This document shows, one piece after another, positions 47,837 to 58,839 of a stretch of 64,000 nt of DNA (position 1 is the stretch's first letter; each line of letters begins with the position of its first letter). Both the position numbers and the translations under genes were made by a program. The stretch lies in assembly GCA_963682055.1 (NCBI GenBank), contig OY821749.1:28527631-28591630 (forward strand). Direction: 5' to 3'. The stretch is from Primula veris. Its lineage: Eukaryota > Streptophyta > Magnoliopsida > Ericales > Primulaceae. The notes under the pieces are model-generated. The model was not told where the DNA came from, did no database searches, and saw only the letters and a list, made by a program, of their open reading frames with translations.

Positions 47837-50800
47837 ATGGCAGCTCATAGTATAGGGCTGCAAGCGCTCGTCTTCTTTATCGCCAACTTAGTTGTTTTCC
47901 TTTCAAGTCCCGCTGACGCAGCTGTGAAAAAATACGACTTCAATGTATGAATATTATGTCTTTTGGTATTCCTGACTACCTGGTGTTCTCGCTTTCCATT
48001 TCTTAGCTTGTTTAGCTACAGATTTTAACAACAAAAGTGGCTTATTTAAGTCTGGACAAAAAGTTATAATTAGGGTGGTCTAGCTTTGTGCTTTAGCATT
48101 TTCTGGCAAAAAAAAAACACAAATATTTCAGAAACACTAATTAACTAGACATTAATCTGGCTAGAACTCTAACCTTTGCAAAAGAAAAACCGAAATCGAC
48201 GGAGAAGCAAACTCCAAAAGGAACTAGATATATTCTATAATTTGACATACGTCGTTCTTGTGTTTTTTTCCAAGTAGTAAAGCACTTGTTTTTTGAAATA
48301 AAATTGCCGTGTCTGGTCTCAGGTGCAAGTGGTCAATGTGAGCAGATTGTGTCATGCGAAGCCAATTGTCACAGTCAACGGATTGTTTCCGGGACCAACT
48401 ATCTATGCTAGGGAAGGAGATCAAGTTCTTATAAATGTCACAAACCATGCGCCATACAACTTATCGATTCATTGGTAAAAGAATCAAATAATTCTTATTA
48501 AATTTACACACACACACACACGACATAGAGTAACATTTTCTTTATATGATTGTATAACCAGGCATGGTCTGAAACAATTTCGGAACGGGTGGGCTGACGG
48601 ACCAGCATATATAACACAATGTCCTATACAATCGGGGAATAGTTATTTGTACAATTTCACAGTAACGGACCAACGAGGGACTCTTTGGTGGCACGCACAT
48701 ATTTTGTGGCTAAGAGCAACGGTCTATGGTGCTATCGTAATTTTGCCGAAACAAGGAACTCCGTTTCCGTTCCCTCAGCCCTATCAGGAAACCAACATAA
48801 TCTTAGGTCCAAAATATACAAACTATTATTTTGTTTTCTTGCACCTTTTAAACAAAAAAGTAGCATTTCTGAACTATTATCTTGCAACTTTTAAACAAAA
48901 AAGTAGCGTTTTCACGATCGAGGGAAAAGGTTGACCAATCCATAGTGAAAAGTGTCTAGTTCAGGCACCATTTTTTTCCAGCTCGTCTAGGCCAGCAAAT
49001 CTGGAAAAGCTCATGAGGTCAACAGCTGAATCACCAAATGCTTAAAAAGCAAGCAAAACTTAAGTCCAACTTAAAAGCTGCACCAGAACAAATATTGGTG
49101 CTTAGTATCGAAAAATTCTGAATGAAACGTATTATGTATATCTAATGTAATACGAATCTTTTTATGCAGGTGAATGGTGGAACCAAGATATTGAGACCTT
49201 GGTTAAACAAGCTAACTTCTTGGGGCAGCCACCACAAACCTCTGATTCTCACACAATCAATGGCAAGCCAGGGCCGCTTTTTCCATGCCTCGAAAAACGT
49301 AATATATTTTTTTTGTAACAATTTTTTTTTATGGAGTATTTACCATCTTTCGAACAAAATGTGTATACTAATCATCCTATTTTTTCCTGTTACAGATACA
49401 TTTGTAATGGACGTTGAGTATGGAAAAACATACCTTCTACGAGTCATCAACTCTGCACTCAACGACCAGCTCTTTTTTGCTATAGCGGGACATAATATGA
49501 CAGTCGTCGAAATTGATGCAGTTTATACTAAGCCATTTGTTACAAGTGCCATAATGATCGGGCCAGGCCAGACCACCAACGTCCTCGTTAAAGCCGACAG
49601 GTTAATAATTTACTAATTCGACTTAAATGTTTTTCGGTTATTGGGGCAGAAGACGAATACATTTGCAATGGATTTTGAGAAAAGCTCCAACTTTATTAGA
49701 GAATTTATTTATTTAGATAATTTTTCAACACAGGTCACCAAACCGATACTTCATGGGTGCACGAGCTTTCGAAGACGTGCCAATTTCCGTTGACAACAAA
49801 ACAGCAACCGCTATATTACAATACAAAGGCATACCAACCACCATTACACCGATCTTGCCCCAATTACCGGCCCAAAACGATACAAAATTCGTATTAGATT
49901 TCAATGCAAAATTAAAGAGCCTCAACACCCCTCAGTTCCCAGCTAATGTACCTATTAAAGTCGATCGTCATTTGTTTTACACCATCGGATTGGGAATCAA
50001 CCCTTGTCCAAATTGTCAAAACGGAACAAAAGTAGTGGCGTCGCTAAACAACGTAACCTTTATAATGCCTAAAGTGGGTCTTTTACAAGCTCATTACTTC
50101 AAAACCCCAGGAGTTTTTACCACGGATTTTCCAGATAATCCTCCTACTCCGTTTAATTACACTGGTGCTCCATTAACGGCGAACTTGGCAAGTACCACGG
50201 GAACTAGGCTTAGTAAATTGAAATTTAACTCTACAGTTGAGTTGATTATTCAAGATACTAACCTTATATCGGTTGAATCTCACCCTTTTCATCTTCATGG
50301 GTTTAATTTTTTTATTGTCGGGACTGGGATCGGAAATTTTGACCCAAAGAATGATACAAAAAGTTACAACTTGGTCGATCCACCGGAGAGGAATACAGCC
50401 AGTGTTCCTACCGGCGGTTGGACCGCTATCAGATTTAGAGCTGATAATCCAGGTAAATAATAACATTACAATAACACATATAAGGATAATGTTTATATAT
50501 TGGCTATTGCAGTATAGGTTACAAGTAGAGGGATCGTTTAGCTGCAATTTGTGGGTAAAAAAGCTTGCGCATTAGAGACTAAAGCGTTGTTTGCTTGCAG
50601 CTTTTAAGCTTAGTTTTATTTGCTTAAAGAAGCTGGCTAGCATTTCATTGACCGTCGAGTCGTCGATTGAGCTTTTCTAGTAGTTGGCCTAACAGAGCCC
50701 ATGCGACAGTTTTAAGCTGGATGAACTAAACTTTTTTCTCAATCTCAAAAACTCTAGCTTTTATTCCTTAAAAACTGCAAGCAGATTTGAGAAAAAGGTG

Positions 50801-51191
50801 TAAGATTATTCTCCACCTTTTTAGTTAAACTTCCGGTGTTGTCTGGTTACAATTTTTAACTGTGCAGCCAAATGAAATACTACTAGTAAACGAAAAGGTT
50901 AAGCTTAAAACGGTAACCAGACAACACCAGATATATAACTAAACAAGCCTCAACATTAAGCTCTAGCTCGGTTGTTCATGAAACGAACATGGCTTTATTC
51001 AAATTTTGTAAGGAGAAACTAACGAGTCACTCACTTTTCCAAATGTATGTATTTCTATAGGTGTATGGTTTTTCCATTGCCATCTAGAACTTCATACCAT
51101 GTGGGGGCTAAAGACGGCTTTTGTGGTCGAGAATGGGAAATCAGCAGAACAATCACTTCTACCACCTCCAAAAGACCTACCAACATGCTAA
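47837..51191 (+). CDS. Laccase (multicopper oxidase), tandem copy 1
   Basis: Seven exons: 47837-47944, 48323-48474, 48562-48806, 49170-49298, 49396-49600, 49734-50452 and 51061-51191, in frame, 526 aa. Many plant laccases are about 560-580 aa. A signal peptide is likely, with cleavage near residue 28 after PADA. Copper ligands are complete: HWHG (His86, His88), WWHAH (His131, His133), HPFHLHG (His427, His430, His432) and HCHLELH (His489, Cys490, His491, His495), with Leu500 as the axial residue. It is expected to act in the apoplast, oxidising phenolics such as monolignols or flavonoids while reducing oxygen to water. Several NXT/NXS glycosylation sites are visible. A miR397-like target at 49445-49465 has two substitutions relative to the perfect complement. 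Copy 2 follows 2.2 kb downstream. Which of the plant laccase clades it belongs to was not determined. Confidence 0.95.
48978..49094. repeat. AGCTTTTAAGC-family repeat in laccase 1 intron 3
   Basis: Contains CCAGCTCGTCTAGGCCAGC, GGTCAACAGCTGAATCACCA, AAATGCTTAAAAAGCAAGCA and CAACTTAAAAGCTGCACCAG. A diverged relic is at the equivalent place in laccase 2 intron 3 (about 54443-54527), so the insertion predates the gene duplication. Confidence 0.5.
49445..49465 (+). promoter_or_regulatory. miR397-like target site, two mismatches (laccase 1)
   Basis: The site aligns with the complement of miR397 except at two positions. G is T at site base 8 (opposite miRNA position 14) and T is C at site base 19 (opposite miRNA position 3, in the seed). 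It encodes part of RVINSALND. Known laccase targets of miR397 carry this site in the same conserved segment. Confidence 0.6.
50577..50960. repeat. AGCTTTTAAGC-family repeat in laccase 1 intron 6
   Basis: Inverted, AGCT-rich block with TTGCTTGCAGCTTTTAAGCT near the left, AACGGTAACCAGACAACACC near the right, and TGTCTGGTTACAATTTTTAA inside. Related sequence occupies the start of laccase 2 intron 6 (about 56110-56420). Confidence 0.5.
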
Positions 51192-52395
51192 TACGACAAC
51201 TCGAAGACTGAACTATTATGCATTTGTAGAAGAAAGCTCATATATATGATATATCCCTTCATTTGTTTGTTTAATGATCATTTGTAATATCTGAACCTGC
51301 AAAACTTGCAGATGAATGTTTGGAATGAGAGTGATGTCGGTGTTAAGGTGAAGTGTTGCTCTAGGGTCTGCAATTAGACTCTTGTTTGTGAAACAAATAA
51401 AATTTGATGAATTACTTTGTTTTGTACAACATAATTCTCTTAGTTCAAGGTCTTGTTTTTCCTTTTGAGATCTTTCATTATATTTATTATTTTGCATTGT
51501 ATCCTAAGTTGTTATTATGCCATACATTTGTGATGTGTACCTCTTCATGAACATCCTCCTATTACAAGCCAGCTTTTAAGAAGGTGAAGTTCTAACTAAG
51601 GGTTAGTATAATTGTTATCCAAGCCCCACCATCTCACCAATAGCGACATCAAGTAGACATTGCAGTGTTCGATGTTAGTGTCAAACAGTTATACCACATT
51701 GGTATTTGGTAATATGGAAGCGAATGTTTTGATATAAATCGATAAGCAGCTTCAAAAATATAACTGTGAAGGGTGATTTGCACATGAAGTATTGGTATTT
51801 ACAGATTCCACTATACTTCTGCCCTTTTGTGGACAATCATTTCGAATCAAGCTTTTACGAAAAATTAGACTTTTGCATATAACTGTTAAGGCATATATTT
51901 TATATGCGTCGAAGATAGGTTCTTCACAAGGAAACAAGTGCACTTATAATAAAGGGCTGTTAAATAAACTTTGATATAGAAAACGTGCTTCAACACTGAT
52001 TTTGTTTTTTCCTGAGTTCAGTTGTTAGATGTTGCCGAAAACTTAATCCTTGAATCATATAGCAAGTCTAGAAAATTTTATCCAAACTTGAACATCAGTT
52101 CATGAAATAGGATAAGAATGTTAATTATATCCAACCAGATTCCAGAATGAGAACTCATAAATGATACTGTAGTAAAGAAATTGGAATTCATCCAAGAACT
52201 TGCTTGAGCCGATTTAATAATTCTTTTAGTTGCTTTTAAATACAATACTTAAAACTCGGCAATAAAACAATTACATGGATATCTCAAATTACTTTCAACG
52301 AAATATATTAAGAATGCATGTAAATATGTAAACAAATTACATTTTTCAATCTGATGGGAATATGTTGTGGCCCATATGTGCTATTGTCACTACTT

Positions 52396-52411
52396 AGCTT
52401 CCCCCTGGTCG
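52396..52411. mobile_element. Relic of a hAT right terminus
   Basis: ACTTAGCTTCCCCCTG is identical to the right end of the 3.2-kb hAT element at 63823-63838, and a GTGGC block is also shared a little upstream. No matching left end or 8-bp duplication was found nearby. Confidence 0.45.
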
Positions 52412-53194
52412 ACCTTATACTTGTGGCTTTAGATTCGGTAGTCTTTTCAGTTTGCTGTTTCCATCTCAAAAATAAGTTTCAACGTCTTCTTTCCCCAGTT
52501 TTCACATCTACATATTACATAAAACATTGATATAAAATCTGGTGAAACAAAAAGCTTGCAATACATTAATTTTTTAAGGCTTTTTGGGGTGTTTACTTTT
52601 GCCGTACTAAATTATCTGGGACTATTTTTGTCATAATAAGCAGAGATTAGGCTGTTAATCATAGTTTAGGAAACATTATCGTTCAACACCGGAGAGTTAA
52701 GGTGGAGTAGAGTTCCATCCTCTGGCCCTCTCCTAGAACAGACTAGTTTTTTTTTTTTTGAAAATTTTGAGATAGTCCAGAGTTTGACACGCGTTCATAC
52801 CATTCGCTTTTTACACTTTTAGTTTCTTAGCACCAGATATTGTTGAGCTTCTTAAGAGAGTACAGAAGGTCATGCATAGTAATGTGATGACTCCTAGGTC
52901 TATATGAATGTAGTATTTAACATAATTAGTTTTGCGATTGAGAAAAGTCTAGCGGCGCAGCTTGTTGCTCGCTTGCATTACATCTGAATGTAATCATTTA
53001 ATAATAATTACATTCGCTGCTAGATAAAAAAATAGCTATGTAATTAGTTAGACAAATTAAGTGCAGAGTTATATACACATTAGTCAAATATAACCCTTGA
53101 AAAATCATGCTCGTGTTCGAGCTCCTTTACGAGGTCTTTGCCATGAGCTTTGAGTTTGCATTTAGGATTTTGGGAGTTTTAAAGATTGTACCAA

Positions 53195-53415
53195 ACAATA
53201 CATGGATATCTCAACATCCCCCAATTTGCTTCAAAGTTTTGTTTAACTGTTTGATTTTGCTTCAAATAATGTCCCAAATAGACTCCATGCCACCTATTTA
53301 CATACCACCAACTTATTTGACCTAAGTCAGCTTCTATAAGAACTATCTCAATACAACTCAAAAATCATATCATCTTAACACAAAAATCCTGAACAAATAT
53401 TTATATCTTGTTTAT
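53195..53415 (+). promoter_or_regulatory. Laccase 2 promoter, duplicated block
   Basis: Aligns with the laccase 1 promoter: TACATGGATATCTCAACA, then AATTTGCTTCAAAGTTTTGT, CATACCACCAACTTATTTGA and CTAAGTCAGCTT. The TATA element is TATAAG at 53335-53340, a change from TATAAAA in copy 1, which may weaken it. Confidence 0.6.
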
Positions 53416-56400
53416 ATGGCAGCTCATAATATAGGGCTGCAAGCCGTAGTCTTCTTTTTCGCCACCTTAGTTGTTTTCCTTCCTTGTCTTGCTAACGCAG
53501 CTTTGAAGAAATACGACTTTAATGTATGTCTATTACGAGTCCTTTTTTTGTTATTACCTGTTGTTTGTTATTGTCATTCTCCATCTGGTTTGCAACTTCT
53601 AACTAAGTAACTGGCTTGTTTAAACTGAAAAAAATATGATCATCTTGCTTAGTACTCTTACCTTTTCTCAAGCCAGGAAACCAATAAACTGATGTTATAG
53701 GCTGTAACCAAACATACACTTGATCTGGAAAACTCTAATCTTGCCACATTTTAAAAGGAAAGCTGACCTTGAAAATAAGCAACAAAACAAGAACAAATGA
53801 ATTTTAGAATTAACATAATGTCAACTGCATGAATTTTCAAGAAACAGAATTGACAATATCTGTTTTCTGTTTTTAATATTCTCGTGTCGGATCTTAGGTA
53901 CAAGTGGCCAATGTGAGCAGGCTGTGCCATGCTAAACCAATTGTCACGGTCAATGGACTATTCCCCGGACCGACTATTTATGTGAGAGAAGGAGATCAAG
54001 TTCTTATTAACGTCACAAACCAGGCCCCATACAACATGTCAATTCATTGGTAAGAGAATAATTTGGGATTATTTCTTATTTTTTTATACTACGAAAGAAA
54101 ATATTTAACAAGTATTACATTTTTATTGATTGTATATGCAGGCATGGTTTGAAACAATTTCGAAATGGATGGGCAGATGGACCAGCATATATAACACAAT
54201 GTCCTATACAAACAGGGAATAGTTATTTGTACAATTTCACGGTAACGGATCAGCGAGGGACTCTTTGGTGGCACGCGCATATTTTGTGGCTAAGGGCAAC
54301 AGTCCATGGCGCCATCGTAATTTTGCCAAAACAAGGAACCCCATTTCCGTTTCCTCAACCCTACCGAGAAACCAACATAATCTTAGGTCAATACATTACG
54401 ATCATCTTGTTTTCTAGCATCTTTTAGCAAATTTAAAAACTTCAGGTCAAAAGCTGAATCAACAGATGAACAACTTAAAAAGCAAACAAAAATGAATAGC
54501 CCAGCTCAAAAGCTGTACCCAAGCAAATACTTATATTTCTTAGTATAGATAAAATCTTGATGTAGCATATTGGCGTGTATGCGTATGTAATGCTGTACAT
54601 ATTTTTTACTGCAGGTGAATGGTGGAACCAAGATATCGAAACCTTGGTTAATCAGGCTAATTACTTAGGTCAGCCGCCACAAAATTCCGATTCTCACACA
54701 ATCAACGGCAAGCCAGGGCCGCTCTTTCCATGCTCAGAAAAGCGTAATACATATATTAACAATCGAAAATATACATTTCTTGCTTATTATTTTTCTTAAA
54801 CATTTGTATCACTTTTCATTTTTTTTGCTGAACACAGACTTTAATTTTCTTCTCTTTTTTTCAGATACATTTGCAATGGACGTCGAATATGGTAAAACAT
54901 ATCTTCTTAGGGTCATCAACGCTGCGCTCAATGACCAGCTCTTTTTCGCGATAGCGGGACATAGCATGACGGTTGTCGAAATTGATGCAGTTTATACCAA
55001 GCCATTTGTTACAAGGGCCATAATGATCGGGCCAGGCCAGACAACCAACGTCCTCGTTAAAGCCGACAGGTTAATAATTTACCAAACTCGACTTAATTTT
55101 TTTTATAAAGTTTATTCGACTTAAATGCTCACCCTGGTAGTAGGAGTACCAATATGCAACTTTTGTATTATTTTCTGCTTGTATTATTTTTTTTATGATT
55201 CAAAACGATTATCTAGACTCTGATATCACGTCAACTTATGGATTTTGAGAAAAGCTCGAATTTTACTAGAAGAATTATTTATTTATTTCGAAAACTTTTC
55301 AACACAGGTCACCAGGCCGATACTTCATGGGTGCACGAGCTTTCGAGGACGTGCCAATTTCCGTTGACAACAAAACAGCAACCGCTATATTACAATACAA
55401 AGGCATACCAACCACCATTACACCGATCTTGCCCCAATTACCAGCCCAAAACGATACAAAATTCGTACTAGATTTCAACGCAAAATTAAAGAGCCTCAAC
55501 ACGCCTCAGTTCCCAGCTAAAGTGCCTATTAAAGTCGATCGTCATTTATTTTACACCATCGGATTGGGAGTCAACGCTTGTCCAAATTGTCAAAACGGAA
55601 CAAAAGTAGTGGCGTCGCTAAACAACGTAACCTTTATAATGCCTAAAGTGGGGCTTTTGCAAGCTCATTATTTCAAAATTCCAAGAGTTTTTAGTACGGA
55701 TTTTCCCGATAATCCTCCTACTCCGTTTAATTACACTGGTGCTCCATTAACCGCTAACTTGGCAAGTACTACAGGAACTAGGCTCAGTAAGTTGAAATTC
55801 AACTCTACTGTCGAATTGGTTATACAAGATACAAATCTTATATCGGTGGAGTCGCATCCTTTTCATCTTCACGGGTTTAATTTTTTTGTTGTTGGGACTG
55901 GAATTGGGAACTTTAACCCGAAAAATGATCCAAAGAAGTACAATCTGGTCGACCCACCGGAGAGAAATACTGTTGGTGTTCCTACCGGAGGTTGGACTGC
56001 TATCAGATTTAGAGCTGATAATCCAGGTAAATAAACTTGAAAATAAAATAAATAGGTTGATTCATCTCTAGGCTTTCCAATTTATTGAGACCAAAAATCC
56101 AGAGACCCTTTAAGTTTTTACGTTGATCAGCCAAAAGTTATTCCGCTTTTAAGCAAAAAATCAGGAGCTTTAAAGCTTCAACAAAACGAATGTACAAGGT
56201 TTAACTACTGCACACCATGATTAAAGTATTTGACTTGTTTCGCAGCAACTCTTAAGCTGGCTCATTTAAGACTAAAACGAAAAGTTTAGATCATTCTGAA
56301 GCTTTTTCAAGCTCAAAAATTGAAAAGGCTTAACTTTTAAACCGGAAAACCAAATGAATTACAATTAATAAGCAAAAAGAACTGAGTATATAAGCAACAA

Positions 56401-57517
56401 CAAGACAAGCCGTAGTGGGTAAATGCGATTACCCAGGAGGCACAGGGTAAATTATGCTTTGATGACCTGTGTTTTGGTCAATTGATCTAAGTTTATATTT
56501 TGAGTTCTTAGTGACCCGTTGTTACATTTTTTGAATGAAAACCGTTTTAAAGTTTCAATTTAGTCTGTACAGTTTAAAACTTTACGATAAACGTTTAAAA
56601 TTTACAAAAATTACACACATATAAAAACATTTATATGAAATCTTATAAAACTATCAAATGCAAATTACATCTTCATATGTAAATTGAAAAAAAAAAACAT
56701 TTTTTGTTAATGCAAATTTAAAACTATCAAATAACATGCTACAAATAAAAAAAAAATTGTATTATGTAAGTTCATTATTAAATTTTTTAAAAACTAATAA
56801 ATTTTTTGAATGACGAGTGTTATGCTAAAATAAAATAAGAGTCTAATTAGATTCCAACCCTTACATTGAAATTGAGTTGTTAGTAAATATACTTTCAATT
56901 CAATGGCTTTATAAATATATATTTATATCATCATAACTAATATAGTTCATATGTTGTTTGATACATGTATTCATTTTATTTGCTAATTGTGTAACTCGTT
57001 TAAACGCATCTTTTATATAAGTGTGTAATTTAAGTGAGCTTATACAAGTGTGTAATATTTATAATTTTTAAGCGTTTATCGTTAAAGTTTAAACTATACG
57101 GGCTAAATTGAAACTTTGAACGGTTTTCATCTAAAAAATATAACGGCGGGTTAATAAAACAAGTCAAACTATAAATTTAGTTTAGTAAAACGGGATTGTA
57201 AAAAGTTAGACCACCAATGCTAAAATTGGTCAAAACACATATTAGCAGACCATAATTAACCCTATTACTAAATAAGCCCAAACTCAAGTTCTTGCTCAGG
57301 TTGTGAGGAAATAACCATAGTTCTAGTCAATTTAAAAAAAATATCTCACGAGCCTCTTATAATTATTTGTGTATATGTTTTTGTAGGTGTATGGTTTTTC
57401 CATTGCCATCTAGAGCTTCATACTATGTGGGGGCTAAAGACCGCTTTTGTGGTTGAAAATGGGAAATCAGCAGAAGAATCGGTTCTACCGCCCCCTAAAG
57501 ATTTACCAACTTGTTAA
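53416..57517 (+). CDS. Laccase (multicopper oxidase), tandem copy 2
   Basis: Seven exons: 53416-53523, 53898-54049, 54142-54386, 54615-54743, 54865-55069, 55308-56026 and 57387-57517. Every exon has the same length as in copy 1, giving 526 aa. The signal peptide and all copper ligands are conserved at the same residue numbers, including HWHG, WWHAH, HPFHLHG and HCHLELH with axial Leu500. A hand comparison over 235 residues of exon 6 finds 13 differences, about 94 percent identity. It retains a nearly perfect miR397 target (54914-54934). Intron 6 is 1360 bp against 608 bp in copy 1 because of an extra foldback element. It is expected to be a secreted phenol oxidase like copy 1, and probably the copy more sensitive to miR397. 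Confidence 0.95.
54914..54934 (+). promoter_or_regulatory. miR397 target site, near-perfect (laccase 2)
   Basis: Matches the complement of miR397 at 20 of 21 positions. The single change is A to G at site base 13, giving a G-U pair opposite miRNA position 9. The seed region is fully paired. It encodes part of RVINAALND. Confidence 0.8.
56445..57262. mobile_element. Foldback element in laccase 2 intron 6, about 818 bp
   Basis: The left terminus GGGTAAATTATGCTTTGATG and the complement of the right terminus, GGGTTAATTATGGTCTGCTA, begin long imperfect inverted repeats. The arms also share TGTGTTTTGGTCAATT-like and GAAAACCGTTTTAAAGTTTC-like blocks. The termini resemble those of the MULE-type MITE at 35651. 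A clean 9-bp duplication was not found. It is absent from laccase 1 intron 6, so it probably inserted after the duplication. Confidence 0.6.
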
Positions 57518-58587
57518 GAGACAACCTTCAAGAAGAATTCACGAGAAATTTAAAGAAGAAAGTTCATATATTTCAAACATTTGTTTGTTTTAATCATTTC
57601 TAATGAACTCAACTGCAAAACTTGCAGATGATTATTAGGTATGAGAGTGTAACCGTTAAGAACAAATGTTGTTTCCGGGTCTGCAATTAGACTCTTGTTT
57701 GTGACATAAAAATACAAAATCTTGACAGATAACCTTTGATTTCTAGTAAATTATCATCTCTTTGTTCGACATTGTTGGTACACTTTTTCCTTTGGGATGT
57801 TTCACTTGCTTTTCTCTTTACAGGTAATAAAAAAGATTAGCCATTTTCTTTTATGTTTCGCTACATAAATTACTACTATGCAAACAAGTGTTCTGTATTA
57901 ATATTGGCCTAATGGGATTCCGGAAATAATTTTCTCGGGTATGACAGTTTCTACATGTAGCAGGCTGCAAATTGCATAAATAAAAAATTATCTCCCCAGA
58001 CACCATCCGGTTAATATAGATATGCCCTATCCCGGCCGGCAAGCACCTTTTCTGATTTAAAGTTATAAAGGTAATTTGTGTAGTTTTTTTTATCATTCAC
58101 TAAAGTTTAGTTTTTCATCTACATGCCTCCTTCTTCAATTGAGCACAAATATATATCATTTTTTTTTAGTTTAGCAATTCTGATTCGCCTAGGTTCGCAC
58201 TGTTAAATTCTTTTTTACCTATTGTATACAACTCAAGTGATAACCTTTTGAAAACGATGCGAGTCTCTTTTACATTTTCCTTAAACTGCTCTTAACTTGG
58301 ATTCTAAATTTGTTCTTAACGAGTTACTCTATCCTAATACCATACCCATACTAGTTACTTGTACGTAATCTGTATTGGTACCGTACTAGTGCTTCATAGG
58401 TTTAACTTAAATAATAGCGGTCTCGAATCGGAATAGACATATAGTTCCATGTATATTGTATTTCTATGAAATAAAATTTGCGCTGTTATAACAATGATGA
58501 ATTTTCGTTTTCTTCTCACCACACAAGGTTCGAATTACGAACAACATGTTAAAGGATTGCTTATCGAAGCTATTAAAAAAAGGAGGG

Positions 58588-58702
58588 AGGGCACTTGTCC
58601 CATGTAAAAAGAAATTTCATATCATTAATAAAATTTCATATCATTAATAAAGAAATTTTATTAATGATATGAAACGTTCTTTTTATATGGGACAAGTACC
58701 CC
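58588..58702. mobile_element. Small hairpin MITE, about 115 bp
   Basis: The arms GGCACTTGTCCCATGTAAAA and, on the complement, GGGGTACTTGTCCCATATAA continue as a perfect TTTCATATCATTAATAAA stem. The stem unit occurs three times in alternating orientation. No target duplication was established. Confidence 0.6.
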
Positions 58703-58839
58703 ATGCTAGCAATAATTGAGATCGAATCCGATAAAAGTAAACGCATTAATATAACTTGCCGGTTACAATAAAGCTAAAACCAAAAACTTGTGGGAAAATA
58801 AATTAGTTCAAAATCACTTTTCACATCCTCATTTAAAAA

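Larger units (their letters stand above)
51192..53415. other. Inter-laccase spacer
   Basis: Holds the 3' UTR of laccase 1 (the block with CTGCAAAACTTGCAGATGA is repeated after laccase 2), a solo hAT-like terminus at 52396-52411, and the duplicated promoter block of laccase 2 from about 53195. No gene is seen in it. Confidence 0.6.
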
